64,000 nucleotides of DNA from an uncultured Flavobacterium sp. (GCF_951805225.1 NZ_OX638201.1:3162001-3226000), one strand, 5' to 3'; counted from the first letter of the stretch, positions 25,912 through 34,960 are shown. Numbers and translations: made by a program. Notes: generated from the sequence alone by a model not told the origin.

Positions 25912-26316
25912 CTATAGCAAAATTTCCATTATAGTAAATTCCTGGTTTTCTTTGACAAATGTTTTGTAAGTATCTGTCATTCCAAATTTCTCATAAAATG
26001 ACTTTTTATTGCTTCTTGCATTGCACCATATTTTACTTAAATTTTGCTTTTTAGCAATTTCAAAAATAAAATTTAACAATTCTGAGGCAATTCCTTTTCC
26101 TTGATATTCTTCTAAAGTTGCTAATTTTCTAAATTGCATTTCCTGATTATCAATAAAACAAGAAACAATAGAAATTAATTTTTCCTGATCAAAAACTCCA
26201 AAATGCAAACCCAGATTATCTTCTTCTAATTGCACAAATTCAATAGGTTGATCAGGCCACATAACTTTATGTCTAATTTCCCAGGTTTGAGATGCGTTTA
26301 TTGCTTTAATTTCCAT
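25912..26316 (-). CDS. GNAT-family N-acetyltransferase
   Basis: The start at 26316 (MEIKAINASQTWEIRHKVMWPDQ) fits the family. An upstream ATG at 26337 adds MFQKKII. The acetyl-CoA site is LATLEEYQGKGIASELL (the R/Q-x-x-G-x-G/A type motif A). The C-terminal FYEKFGM is motif B. The substrate is unknown. It is a single gene. The 25653-25911 interval holds only AT-rich sequence. Confidence 0.82.
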   Translation of the reverse strand: MEIKAINASQTWEIRHKVMWPDQPIEFVQLEEDNLGLHFGVFDQEKLISIVSCFIDNQEMQFRKLATLEEYQGKGIASELLNFIFEIAKKQNLSKIWCNARSNKKSFYEKFGMTDTYKTFVKENQEFTIMEILL

Positions 26317-26511
26317 TATTATCTTTTTTTGAAACATTCAAATTTAAGTTTTTTAAAATTATATTCTCTTGCTTTACAGATATACACATTCCATTCATTA
26401 TCAAAAACATACAAAACCAAAAAACACAGATTAACTCGAAATAAATAAGATAAATCGTTCGAATCTAATTTATAATATTTATTTTTATGTCATCTAAAAA
26501 CAAATCCAGTC

Positions 26512-27075
26512 ATGAAAAAAATCCTTTTAGCAGCATTTTTGTGTATTAGTGTAAATGGCTTTGCACAATTAATACAATTTGGACCTCAGGTTTCTTATAA
26601 CATAACTTCGCCTCTTACTGATGATTTTAGTTCAAAAAGTTCCGGAACCGGTTATGGAGTTGCCGGATTTGCAAGGGTTAATTTATTACTTTTTTATGCT
26701 CAGGGCGAACTTGGATATGCTAAATCAAAATTCAGTCTTTCGCAAACTGGTATTGGCGAAACTGATTATGAGTTAGCCGGAAGCGATGCAACTATACTTG
26801 TTGGTTTCAAGATTATTCCTTTGGGAAAACTTGGAAACGTACGCTTTTTTGCCGGATACAACTGGAAGAATTATTCCGATATAAGTGCAAATAACAATCT
26901 AAATATCGTTGCTTTCGAAAAAAACAATAGCAGTATTCTTGGCGGCGTTGGTGTCGATTTATGGAAACTTACTCTTGATTACAGATATCTTGCAGGCGTT
27001 ACAGATCTTGATCCTTCAGGAAGAAATATTAAAACTGCAGTTTCAAATTTCTCACTTGGATTTAAGTTCTTGTAA
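26512..27075 (+). CDS. Outer-membrane beta-barrel protein (187 aa)
   Basis: It has a signal peptide (MKKILLAAFLCISVNGFAQ, cleavage after FAQ), then repeated amphipathic strands (GYGVAGFARVNLLLFYAQGELGY, AGYNWKNY, KTAVSNFSLGFKFL) ending in an aromatic C-terminal residue region. This is the small porin/OmpW-like or outer-membrane beta-barrel pattern of Bacteroidota. Substrate and role are unknown. A bidirectional terminator follows at 27092. Confidence 0.82.
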   Translation: MKKILLAAFLCISVNGFAQLIQFGPQVSYNITSPLTDDFSSKSSGTGYGVAGFARVNLLLFYAQGELGYAKSKFSLSQTGIGETDYELAGSDATILVGFKIIPLGKLGNVRFFAGYNWKNYSDISANNNLNIVAFEKNNSSILGGVGVDLWKLTLDYRYLAGVTDLDPSGRNIKTAVSNFSLGFKFL

Positions 27076-27091
27076 AAATATCTTATCATAC

Positions 27092-27127
27092 AAAAAAGGG
27101 AATCAAAATTTTGATTCCCTTTTTTTA
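27092..27127. terminator. Bidirectional intrinsic terminator
   Basis: GGGAATCAAAA and TTTTGATTCCC with flanking A- and T-runs, between convergent genes. It overlaps the last codons of the minus-strand TPR gene. Confidence 0.88.
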
Positions 27128-27751
27128 TTCTTCTACTTTGATATAAAATCGCTCTTCATTATCGCTTTTTATTTCTTCAGTCCCATTTTCATCTTTTTTG
27201 GCGATGTTAATTACATGCATTTCATTTGAACTGTCATTTATTGAACAATGCCAAATATTACCATCTGATAAGATTACATTCGAGTAAGAAGCATCATCTG
27301 AATCTTGCCCGTTATAATATACTATATCCTCTGTTTTTATAAGTTTCTTTTCTTGTGTTTTCTTATTTTTTTCGAAATACAAAATCTTCGTTTTATTAAC
27401 TTCTACAAGATCATCAGAAGTTTTTCCTGCATTCTTACTTGTTTGATCAGTTGCCCAACCTGGTTTATTTCCAACTGTTTTCCAAGTACCTAATGCCTGA
27501 TCTAATAATTTTTCTCTTAAAATGATTCTTAAAGAATCAACTTTTTTAAGAGATGCAATACCAATCTCATTCTCTGGTATAATTCTGGAAGCAGTATAAT
27601 ATAGATCAATAGCATTCTTAAAATCAGCTTTCTTGAAATAAGAAACTGCTAATTCATATTTATTTTTCTGGAATGTAATTTTAGAATTGTTTTGAGCAAA
27701 AGTCTGAATAGTTAACGATAAGATAATAATAAGAAAATAGAGTTTTTTCAT
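27125..27751 (-). CDS. Secreted TPR-type protein, paralog 1 (208 aa)
   Basis: It has a signal peptide (MKKLYFLIIILSLTIQTFAQ), then one or two TPR-like helices (NKYELAVSYFKKADFKNAIDLYYTASRIIPENEIG) and a C-terminal beta-rich part (GTWKTVGNKPGW..., KILYFEKNKKTQEKKLIKTEDIVYY). The gene at 30896-31519 has the same design and clear similarity. No family name was recognised. It is a single gene, and its stop lies inside the terminator. Confidence 0.7.
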   Translation of the reverse strand: MKKLYFLIIILSLTIQTFAQNNSKITFQKNKYELAVSYFKKADFKNAIDLYYTASRIIPENEIGIASLKKVDSLRIILREKLLDQALGTWKTVGNKPGWATDQTSKNAGKTSDDLVEVNKTKILYFEKNKKTQEKKLIKTEDIVYYNGQDSDDASYSNVILSDGNIWHCSINDSSNEMHVINIAKKDENGTEEIKSDNEERFYIKVEE

Positions 27752-27927
27752 TTATGTGGTATTTTTATAATTACAAACCTAATTTATTAATCCTACAAAC
27801 ATTTATGGTTTTCCATATTTTTTTCGACTTTAACACATAAGGTCTCAATAGAGGCGCCAGAAGGGATTTCGTTAAATTTAGGTTCGTATTTATCGTGTTT
27901 ATTACAACAAAAAAACGATACTAAAAC

Positions 27928-28320
27928 TTATCTTGAAAATGCATTCAGAACTTTCATTGCTTCTTCTGTATCTTTTGTATTGACAAAAATATGGTCGTGA
28001 TAAAAAGCTGCAACAACGTTACAACTGATTCCATTTTCTGAAAGTGCTTTAGAAAATGCGGCTGTCAAACCAACTGCTTCTAATGACGAATGCACTGTAA
28101 GGGTTATCCAAGACATTATAACGGAATAATCCAGATTTAATTGTTCTGCTATATCTTTTTTTAGAATTAATGTGATGGCTTCTTTTTCTTTAAAGAACAT
28201 TTCAACATCATTTAAGTTGAGGTTTTCTAAATTCTCAACTTTACAAAAAACATAATCACCAACATTATGTTGAGGTTTCATGCTTTTAAGTAATTTCTCC
28301 AGATCTTTTTCTCCTGACAT
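27928..28320 (-). CDS. ACT-domain protein (130 aa)
   Basis: The full length is covered by a tandem ACT-like fold: DVEMFFKEKEAITLILKKDIAEQLNLDY, then WITLTVHSSLEAVGLTAAFSKALSENGISCNVVAAFYHDHIFV. This matches stand-alone ACT proteins of about 130 residues, which usually bind amino acids or act on partners. The ligand is unknown. The upstream fragment at 28346 reads in the same direction. Confidence 0.8.
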   Translation of the reverse strand: MSGEKDLEKLLKSMKPQHNVGDYVFCKVENLENLNLNDVEMFFKEKEAITLILKKDIAEQLNLDYSVIMSWITLTVHSSLEAVGLTAAFSKALSENGISCNVVAAFYHDHIFVNTKDTEEAMKVLNAFSR

Positions 28321-28345
28321 TCTGAGTTTTTTTATTAAATAAAAA

Positions 28346-28537
28346 TTATTTTAGTTTTTCTAATTTTCCTTTTGTTTCCCGAAAGTTTTTATCCAAAACC
28401 AATACTTTTTCATAATTGGCAATTGCATTTTTCTTATCTCCATTTACTTCATAAAAATCTCCCAAAGAATCATACACATTTGGACTTTCGGGATAATTGG
28501 TCACATTCAGTTTGAATAAATAACCTGCTAAATCCAT
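28346..28537 (-). pseudogene. TPR fragment, probable C-terminal relic of an esterase/TPR protein
   Basis: The 63 codons encode YLFKLNVTNYPESPNVYDSL, GDFYEVNGDKKNAIANYEKV and a KLEKLK end. This is the C-terminal TPR extension seen behind putative-esterase (alpha/beta hydrolase) domains in Flavobacteria. No catalytic domain lies upstream, only repeat DNA (28590-28750). A relic after deletion is more likely than a gene. Confidence 0.55.
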
Positions 28538-28589
28538 ATCTTTTTAAAATTTCATTCTCTATTAGTTAATAATTACAAATCAAAACATA

Positions 28590-28750
28590 AAATGTGCCTT
28601 TAGGTACTAAATATTGGTAGTTATTTAGATTTGAAATTCGTTGGCGTGCCGTAGGTACGCAACAAAATGACCGTTATTGCGTACCTACGGCACGCTAGAT
28701 TTGCTCCAATTAATGTTTTCTACCAATATTTAGTGCCTAAAGGCACATTT
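28590..28750. repeat. Nested inverted-repeat element
   Basis: The outer arms are about 31 bp (AATGTGCCTTTAGGTACTAA at left, TTAGTGCCTAAAGGCACATT at right). The inner arms are GCGTGCCGTAGGTACGCAA (28644-28662) with TTGCGTACCTACGGCACGC (28677-28695). It fills most of the 28538-28851 interval and looks like a small non-autonomous mobile or REP-like element. Confidence 0.7.
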
Positions 28751-28800
28751 CAAGTTCTAATTAGCATTGATAAAACTCAAAACTACAATTTGTCTCAAAC

Positions 28801-28834
28801 AAAAAGGCGCCTTTCCAAATAGAAAAGACGCCTT
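28801..28834 (-). terminator. Terminator of the M1 peptidase gene
   Basis: GGCGCCTTTC and GAAAAGACGCC form a stem with one mismatch. On the minus strand it is followed by a T-rich tract. It is 18 bases from the stop codon. Confidence 0.7.
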
Positions 28835-28851
28835 CTTGTATGCTTATATTT

Positions 28852-30723
28852 CTAATTAGCAGACCAAGTATTATTGGAAGGCGTGGCATCCATAAAAATA
28901 CCTCCATCTAAAACAACTTGTTTGATTGGCTTTTTATTTTTCAAAATAACTTTCGCTAATTTCTCATTTGTTTGCCAAACCGCTGGTGTTTGATGTACAG
29001 TTTCTTTTGTATTATCCTGATAGGTAACAACAACGTCAAACGGAATCACAAAACCTCCTTCATTTGCAACGGTAACAATATTTTGATTTACATTTCGTAC
29101 TGAAAGATCAATGTAATTATTGGTAAAAAACCAGTTCTTAAAAAACCAATTCAGGTTTCTTCCTGATGCTGTATTCATCGAATTAAAGTAATCCCACGGA
29201 ATTGGGTGTTTCCCATTCCAGTTGTCCATATAAGCGTGTAATGATTTCTTAAACAAATCATCTCCAAGCATATCTTTTAAAGCCAAGTAAGAAAGAGAAG
29301 CTTTTCCATATGAATTATTTCCATATCCTGCGCCGGAAACTTGTGTAGACATTGTGATTATTGGCTGATCTTCTTCAGTTGAAACATCACTTATATAATC
29401 TTTTACTCTAAAATCCTGATAAAATTTATCAGCAGCTTCTTTACCATGTTCTGCAATACCAATTAAATATTCAAATGTAGTTGCCCAACCTTCATCCATA
29501 AAAGCATAACGCGTTTCGTTGATTCCCATATAAAATGGAAAATAAGTATGCGCCACTTCGTGATCCTGAACTAATTGTGCAAAAACAGGATCGTTCATTT
29601 GCGAATCATTACACATCATTGGATACTCCATATCTGCAAAACCTTGAAAAGCGGTCATTTTAGAAAATGGATACGGAACTCCCGGCCAGCTATTCGAAAA
29701 GAAATCTAAAGCAAATTGATTGTTTTTTATCGAATTTACAAAATCAGTTCCTTTTACATCATAAGCCGCCTGAACACTTGCACGACGATTTGTCTTTTTA
29801 TCGACCAAAACACTGCTCGCATCCCATAAATAATGGTCGCTTAATCCAAAACAAACATCTGAGATATTTTTAGCTTCAAACTTCCATACATTCCAATCAT
29901 TTTGTTTCGTAACAACTCCGCTTTTTAGTTCAGTTTCGTTTGCGATATGCATAATTTCATCTGTAACATATGATTTTTTCAAACGAGCCGAAAATTCAGG
30001 TTGCAAAACTTCATCAGGATTTAATAAATCTCCGGTTGCATAAACCACATAATTTTTAGGTGCTTTTACAGTAAAACTATAATCATTAAAATCATTATAA
30101 AACTCCTGACGATCTGTATGCGGCAATCTGTCCCACATATTATAATCATCAAAAACAGAAACACGAGGATAACTATACGCTACAAAAAAAGTAGTTTCGT
30201 CGATTTGTCCTTCTCTCCCACTCTCTTTTGATAATGGATAATTCCAATCGATAGAAATTGTAGTTTTAGAATGAGGCAAAATTGGCTTATTCATTTTTAC
30301 ATTTCCAACTGTTCCCCAGCTTCTTGCATCTTCTTTATAAACTTCACCTTCAATTTTCAAAGACGTAATTGTTAATCCGTTACTTAAAAAATCATCATTT
30401 ACAGTTCCGCTTCTTGGCGAAGAAGGTTTATGAAGATTATTTACAAATCTAACTGCAAGATTTCTTAGCGTATCATTACTATTATTTTCATAAATGATAG
30501 TTTCTGTTCCGCTAACCAATTTAGTTTTTGGATCTACAGAAATATCCATAGTATATTTTCCATGATTCTGCCAATAGTTTTTTCCTGGCTTTCCGTCTTT
30601 CGAACGTGTACCTTTTTCGTAAGCTTCCTTTATATTTCTAGGCATATAAAGCTCTTGCGCAAAGCCATATTGCGCCAAAAACAACAATGTAATAAATACA
30701 AATTGGAATGTTTTTTTTTCCAT
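28852..30723 (-). CDS. Secreted M1-family zinc metallopeptidase
   Basis: I chose the ATG at 30723 (MEKKTFQFVFITLLFLAQYGFAQE, signal peptide). A TTG at 30735 would add four residues. The N-terminal beta domain is followed by the catalytic gluzincin motif HEVAH, with Glu 19 residues later (HExxH-x18-E, FMDEGWATTFEYL) and a downstream Tyr. GAMEN-like substrate motif: GFADMEYPM, i.e. G.x.ME instead of GAMEN. The protein probably degrades peptides in the periplasm or outside. No C-terminal secretion (T9SS) domain is apparent. Confidence 0.9.
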   Translation of the reverse strand: MEKKTFQFVFITLLFLAQYGFAQELYMPRNIKEAYEKGTRSKDGKPGKNYWQNHGKYTMDISVDPKTKLVSGTETIIYENNSNDTLRNLAVRFVNNLHKPSSPRSGTVNDDFLSNGLTITSLKIEGEVYKEDARSWGTVGNVKMNKPILPHSKTTISIDWNYPLSKESGREGQIDETTFFVAYSYPRVSVFDDYNMWDRLPHTDRQEFYNDFNDYSFTVKAPKNYVVYATGDLLNPDEVLQPEFSARLKKSYVTDEIMHIANETELKSGVVTKQNDWNVWKFEAKNISDVCFGLSDHYLWDASSVLVDKKTNRRASVQAAYDVKGTDFVNSIKNNQFALDFFSNSWPGVPYPFSKMTAFQGFADMEYPMMCNDSQMNDPVFAQLVQDHEVAHTYFPFYMGINETRYAFMDEGWATTFEYLIGIAEHGKEAADKFYQDFRVKDYISDVSTEEDQPIITMSTQVSGAGYGNNSYGKASLSYLALKDMLGDDLFKKSLHAYMDNWNGKHPIPWDYFNSMNTASGRNLNWFFKNWFFTNNYIDLSVRNVNQNIVTVANEGGFVIPFDVVVTYQDNTKETVHQTPAVWQTNEKLAKVILKNKKPIKQVVLDGGIFMDATPSNNTWSAN

Positions 30724-30829
30724 AAGTGGTTTCAAAATTTTGATTGTTTAATACTGATTATCATATTAGATGAGTTTTCTAAATGAATGTTACAATTCTG
30801 TATAAAATTATATCATTTTTAAATAAAAA

Positions 30830-30863
30830 AAACATCTAATTCTTAAAAAGAAAAAGATGTTTA
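30830..30863 (-). terminator. Terminator of the second TPR-type paralog
   Basis: AAACATCT and AGATGTTT form a stem around an A-rich loop, followed on the minus strand by T-runs. It lies 33 bases beyond the stop at 30896. Confidence 0.55.
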
Positions 30864-30895
30864 TAAATTCAAAACAAGAAATCGAAATCCTTATT

Positions 30896-31519
30896 TTATT
30901 TAACTCTCCTATAATATGCTTCTTTATTATCTAAATCAATCTTTTTTCTCCCTGAAGAAGTCACATCACCACTATGAATTAAATGAAGACTATTTAGAGA
31001 TTCATCTACAATAAAAGCCCATAATTCATTATCTGAATTTGCAATTTCTGTAACAGAATTATTACTTTCAAGAACATCATAAAATTCAATTTTACCTGTT
31101 TTAATCAGTCTGCTTTCTTCAGTTTTTATATTTTTTACATAAAAAGCAATCTCTTGATTTGTAACAACCATCAAAGTATCATGAAGTTTAGTGTTTTTTG
31201 AATCTTTGTATACCCACGTTGGTTCATTACCACTTAAATTCCAAGTTCCAATTAGCTTTTTAATAAAATTATTTCTGACAATAGGTTTCAGTAAATCTAT
31301 TTTAATCTTTGATTCCTGACCAATTTCCGACTCGGGATTAATTTTATAAGCAAATAAAAGAGGTTCAATAGCTTTATTAAACTGCTTTTTTTCAAAGTAA
31401 GATAACCCTAAATTATATTTATTTTCCTGAAGCCATAATTTTTTATCGTTTTGAGACCAGGAGTTTAATGCAAATAAGAGAAGAAATGTAATTGTAAATT
31501 GTTTCATTTTAGACTTCAT
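30896..31519 (-). CDS. Secreted TPR-type protein, paralog 2 (207 aa)
   Basis: It has a signal peptide (MKQFTITFLLLFALNSWSQ from the ATG at 31507; the ATG at 31519 adds four residues). TPR-like helices (ENKYNLGLSYFEKKQFNKAIEPLLFAYKINPESEIGQES) are followed by a C-terminal part containing IGTWNLSGNEPTW and KTEESRLIKTGKIEFYDV. It parallels 27125-27751 throughout, with the M1 peptidase between the two copies. Function unknown. Confidence 0.7.
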   Translation of the reverse strand: MKSKMKQFTITFLLLFALNSWSQNDKKLWLQENKYNLGLSYFEKKQFNKAIEPLLFAYKINPESEIGQESKIKIDLLKPIVRNNFIKKLIGTWNLSGNEPTWVYKDSKNTKLHDTLMVVTNQEIAFYVKNIKTEESRLIKTGKIEFYDVLESNNSVTEIANSDNELWAFIVDESLNSLHLIHSGDVTSSGRKKIDLDNKEAYYRRVK

Positions 31520-31600
31520 TTTTTATAATTTAAAAATGTAGCAAAAGTATTACAATAAATACAATTTGAAAGAAAATACATCTAATATTATCTAAAAAAT

Positions 31601-31633
31601 AAAAACCGTCTAATTCTATGAAGAAAAAGACGG
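31601..31633 (-). terminator. Terminator of the gapN gene
   Basis: CCGTCT and AGACGG form a stem; on the minus strand a T-run follows. It lies about 28 bases past the stop codon at 31662. Confidence 0.6.
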
Positions 31634-31661
31634 CGTCTACAAATAATATATAACCTCGGAA

Positions 31662-33242
31662 TTACAAAATATAATCGGTATTTATAAAATTCGATTCTTT
31701 GCTATTTAATAGCTCTTGCAGAATTTCATTATTATAAGCGATATCTTTTGAAGCCACGAACGTACGAATTGAAAATGAGCGCAAAGCATCAGGAATACTC
31801 AAAGTTCCTACAGCAGAATCTTTACGACCAGTAAATGGGAATGCATCCGGTCCTCTCTGACAAGAACTATTCAGGTTTACTCTACAAACTAAATTTACTA
31901 AAGCATCGATAAGCGGTGCCAAAGTTTTAATATCTTTCCCGAATAAACTTACTTGTTGTCCATAGTTTGATTCGGCCATATCTTCAAGAGGTTCATTTAT
32001 ATCTTTGAACGAAATAATTGGCACAACAGGTCCAAATTGTTCTTCATGATACACACGCATACTTTTATCTACAGGATAAAGAACTGCAGGGAAAATATAA
32101 TTCTCTGTATGTTTTCCTCCTTTTTCATTCAATATTTTAGCACCTTTATGTGTTGCATCATCAATTAATCCCTGAATATACGCTGGTTTATCAGTTTCTG
32201 GAAGCGGCGTTAACGAAGCTCCTTTTTCCCAAGGATTTCCAAATACCAACGCATCTACTTTTTCAGAGAAACGTTTATTAAATTCTTCAGCAATCGACTC
32301 ATGAACATAAAGTACTTTTAAAGCTGTACAACGTTGACCATTAAAAGACAAAGTTCCTGCAATACATTCCTGAATTGCCAAATCTAAATCGGCGTCTGGT
32401 AAAATAATTGCTGGATTTTTTGCTTCCAAACCTAAAATCAAACGCAATCTGTTTTTGTTTGGATGTTGATCCTGCAACGCAATCGCAGATTTACTGTTTC
32501 CGATTAATGCTAAAACATCAATTTTTCCAGATTTCATAATTGGAGAAGCCACTTCGCGTCCTCTTCCGTAAACAATATTGATAACACCTTTTGGAAAACT
32601 GCTTCTAAACGCTTCCAACAATGGCGAAATACATAAAACACCATGTTTTGCAGGTTTAAAAATCACAGTATTTCCCATAATTAAAGCCGGAATCAACAAT
32701 GAGAAAGTTTCATTAAGAGGATAATTGTAAGGTCCAAGACACAATACAACTCCAAGAGGTCCACGGCGAATCATCGCATTTACACCTTGCACTTTCTCAA
32801 AATGCGCGCTGCGTCCGTTTAATTCTTTATAACTATCAATAGTATCCTGAATATATTCTACAGTTCTGTCAAATTCTTTTTGAGAATCGCCAAGGTTTTT
32901 TCCAATTTCCCACATCAAAAGTTTCACAACTTCCTCACGGGTTTCCTTCATTTGTCTTACGAAGTTTTCCATACATTTAATACGATCAACCACTTTCATG
33001 GTTGGCCATAAACCTTGTCCTTTATTATAAGCAGCGTTTGCAGCTTCAACAACTTCGGCAGCTTCTTTCTCTGCCATAAACGGAATCGATCCTAATAAAG
33101 TTGGTGTATATTTTTCTGTAGATGAAATTGTAGAAAAAACAGGTGTGGTTTGCCCTGTCCATTGTTTTAATTCTCCGTTTACAAGATAAGTATCTTGATT
33201 TATAAGGGTTTTGATTTGAAATTCTTCGGGTATTAAACTCAT
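31662..33242 (-). CDS. gapN: NADP-dependent glyceraldehyde-3-phosphate dehydrogenase (non-phosphorylating)
   Basis: This is an aldehyde dehydrogenase superfamily protein of 526 residues. The catalytic Cys305 lies in FNGQRCTALK. The general-base Glu is in LGLEAKNPAI, and the nucleotide-binding stretch is LCLGPYNYPLNE...PALIMGNTVIFKPAKHG. The GQRCTA sequence is typical of GapN, which oxidises glyceraldehyde 3-phosphate to 3-phosphoglycerate with NADP, making NADPH without ATP. It is longer than classic GapN (about 475), with an N-terminal extension. The rhodanese gene lies upstream, same strand, separated by a terminator. Confidence 0.85.
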   Translation of the reverse strand: MSLIPEEFQIKTLINQDTYLVNGELKQWTGQTTPVFSTISSTEKYTPTLLGSIPFMAEKEAAEVVEAANAAYNKGQGLWPTMKVVDRIKCMENFVRQMKETREEVVKLLMWEIGKNLGDSQKEFDRTVEYIQDTIDSYKELNGRSAHFEKVQGVNAMIRRGPLGVVLCLGPYNYPLNETFSLLIPALIMGNTVIFKPAKHGVLCISPLLEAFRSSFPKGVINIVYGRGREVASPIMKSGKIDVLALIGNSKSAIALQDQHPNKNRLRLILGLEAKNPAIILPDADLDLAIQECIAGTLSFNGQRCTALKVLYVHESIAEEFNKRFSEKVDALVFGNPWEKGASLTPLPETDKPAYIQGLIDDATHKGAKILNEKGGKHTENYIFPAVLYPVDKSMRVYHEEQFGPVVPIISFKDINEPLEDMAESNYGQQVSLFGKDIKTLAPLIDALVNLVCRVNLNSSCQRGPDAFPFTGRKDSAVGTLSIPDALRSFSIRTFVASKDIAYNNEILQELLNSKESNFINTDYIL

Positions 33243-33283
33243 AATTTGGTAATTTATGTTTGGTTATTAATAGCATTTAAACG

Positions 33284-33312
33284 AAAAAAGAGGCTTTTTG
33301 CGCCTCTTTTTT
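33284..33312 (-). terminator. Intrinsic terminator between rhodanese and gapN
   Basis: AAAAAAGAGGC and GCCTCTTTTTT around a 7-base loop. The flanking T-run on the minus strand ends the rhodanese transcript, which makes gapN a separate unit. Confidence 0.8.
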
Positions 33313-33319
33313 CTATCTT

Positions 33320-33631
33320 TTATGGATTCACTGTTTCCCCTTCCCAGTCCAGGATTCCACCAAGCAAATTGTAGGCATTATTTATACCTAACTCATTCAT
33401 TATCTGACATGCTTTAGCACTTCTGGCACCAGAACGACAATACACATAATAGTTTTTGTTTTTATCTAATTCTTCGATTTCATAAATAAAACCTTGTCCT
33501 TTATTAATGTCGATATTTACAGCATTTTCGATATAGCCGTCATTAAATTCGTCTTCAGTTCTTACGTCAAGTATAACTGCATTCTCGTCAGCGTTAAGCT
33601 GATTAACCCAATCTTCTTGTGATAAATTCAT
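33320..33631 (-). CDS. Single-domain rhodanese (sulfurtransferase)
   Basis: The 103-residue protein covers one rhodanese fold: VILDVRTEDEFNDGYIENAVNIDI at the N-terminus, an active-site loop VYCRSGARS with Cys near residue 65, and NLLGGILDWEG at the end. No signal peptide is present, so it is cytoplasmic. It transfers sulfane sulfur. The divergent Crp/Fnr gene at 34086 and the sulfur genes further right suggest a shared sulfur-metabolism context. I did not find the 14-bp operator (see 34901) in front of it. Confidence 0.88.
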   Translation of the reverse strand: MNLSQEDWVNQLNADENAVILDVRTEDEFNDGYIENAVNIDINKGQGFIYEIEELDKNKNYYVYCRSGARSAKACQIMNELGINNAYNLLGGILDWEGETVNP

Positions 33632-33867
33632 AATAAATGTGTTTTTGTAAAATTACGACGTTTCTATTAATTAAAAACGTGCCAAATGCGATTTCGATTA
33701 TTATTCTCAGAAAACGTTTTAGAGAAAGGATTATAATCAGTGAAAGACAAATTTACTTACTATTTTTAAAAATATAGTCTATAAACTCGATCGAAAATAG
33801 GATTTTTTCATTTTCCTTTTTACATCTTAAATATAGTTTTCTGATAATTTATACCATTCCAATCTGC

Positions 33868-33875
33868 TATCTTTG
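33868..33875 (+). promoter_or_regulatory. -7 promoter box TAtcTTTG before the Crp/Fnr gene
   Basis: It matches TAnnTTTG but lies about 210 bases before the start at 34086. It would make a long 5' leader that includes the fold-back repeat at 33971-34062. Confidence 0.4.
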
Positions 33876-33970
33876 TAAAAAATTATAGTTTTTAACCTTA
33901 ATTTGATAAAAAATGTTTGCAACGAATTGCACTAATTCTCACGAATTTACTATGCTAAAATTTATTTTTT

Positions 33971-34062
33971 GCCACAGATTAAAGGATTAAAGTGTTAAAA
34001 ATATTTTAGTATTTGATAAAAATAAATCTGTACAAACCAGTTCAATCCGTAAAATCCGTGGC
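33971..34062. repeat. Fold-back word repeat (gccacagatt ... aatccgtggc)
   Basis: GCCACAGATTAAAGGATTAA and CAATCCGTAAAATCCGTGGC are inverted arms of GATT/AATC words. It occupies most of the 33632-34085 interval together with the promoter box. A longer sister lies at 34720-34872. Confidence 0.55.
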
Positions 34063-34085
34063 CCAATAATTACAACATATAACCA

Positions 34086-34712
34086 ATGCAAAATTCATTA
34101 AAAAATATATTCCCGAATTTCTCTAACGAACTTATTTCGACAATCGAAGAAAATGGAAGTTTGCAGCATTATGAAGCCGGAACCATCTTAATGCGAACCG
34201 GACAATATATTAAGAATACTGTTTTGATCACCAAAGGAAAAATCAAAATCTATCGTGAAGGCGAAGATGGCGGTGAATTTCTAATGTATTATTTGCAACC
34301 AGGTCAGGCTTGCGCCATTTCGATGATTTGCGCTACCAAAAGCGAGAAAAGTCAGATTATGGCAAAAGTTGTCGAAGACGTTTCTGTAATGATGATTCCG
34401 TTGCAAATGATGGACAAATGGATGATGGAACACAGATCTTGGTACGAATTCGTAATCGAAACTTATAGAAATCGATTCGAAGAAGTCTTAGAAGTTGTTG
34501 ACAATATCGCTTTCCGTTCTATGGACGAACGTTTAGAATTCTACCTAAAAAGACATTCCGACGCTTGTGGATGTTCCGAAGTAAATTTGTCACACCAAGA
34601 AATCGCCTCAGAATTAAATACCTCAAGAGAAGTTGTTTCGAGATTACTCAAAAAAATGGAACAAAGAGGTTTGGTCAAACTAAACCGAAACCAAATTGAA
34701 CTTTTGAAATAG
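34086..34712 (+). CDS. Crp/Fnr-family transcriptional regulator (208 aa)
   Basis: It has an N-terminal cyclic-nucleotide-binding-type beta roll (about 20-125) and a C-terminal winged HTH (HQEIASELNTSREVVSRLLKKMEQRGLVKL). There is no Fnr-type N-terminal Cys cluster. DACGC at about 160 holds two Cys residues just before the HTH. It lies between the rhodanese and the TauE transporter. The matching 14-bp operators before the TauE gene and the MBL/rhodanese gene suggest that it activates sulfur-related genes (inference). Confidence 0.88.
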   Translation: MQNSLKNIFPNFSNELISTIEENGSLQHYEAGTILMRTGQYIKNTVLITKGKIKIYREGEDGGEFLMYYLQPGQACAISMICATKSEKSQIMAKVVEDVSVMMIPLQMMDKWMMEHRSWYEFVIETYRNRFEEVLEVVDNIAFRSMDERLEFYLKRHSDACGCSEVNLSHQEIASELNTSREVVSRLLKKMEQRGLVKLNRNQIELLK

Positions 34713-34719
34713 TTTTTTT

Positions 34720-34872
34720 GCCCGCAGATTTGGCGGATTAAACAGATTTTTACTGATTTTTTTTTTTGTAATGTAAACTCTTAATCCGTAAACTTTCCAA
34801 TTGATAAATTTAATCGTCAATAGAAAAAAGAAAAACCTGCGAAAATCCGTTTAATCCGTAAAATCCGCGGGC
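34720..34872. repeat. Fold-back word repeat (gcccgcagattt ... aaatccgcgggc)
   Basis: GCCCGCAGATTTGGCGGATT and AATCCGTAAAATCCGCGGGC are inverted arms with a 100-base T-rich loop. It lies just after the Crp/Fnr stop and may act as its terminator or mRNA 3' end. Confidence 0.55.
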
Positions 34873-34900
34873 TATAAATCAGCAACAAAAATATCCTTGT

Positions 34901-34944
34901 GTGATAAATGTTACTGTAGATTTTTATTTTACAAACCACCTTTG
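34901..34944 (+). promoter_or_regulatory. Crp-type operator and -7 box before the TauE gene
   Basis: The 14-bp dyad GTGATAAATGTTAC lies at 34901-34914, with a -7-like box CACCTTTG at 34937-34944. The operator centre to box distance is 29.5 bases, identical to the arrangement before 44754. That places the operator near -41, the class II activator position. Confidence 0.6.
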
Positions 34945-34960
34945 CATAAAAACAAATGCA

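Noticed and set aside
34901..34960. GTG start for the TauE protein at 34901
   Set aside because: It would lie within the operator dyad and the -7 box. The ATG at 34961 begins the first membrane helix in the usual position.
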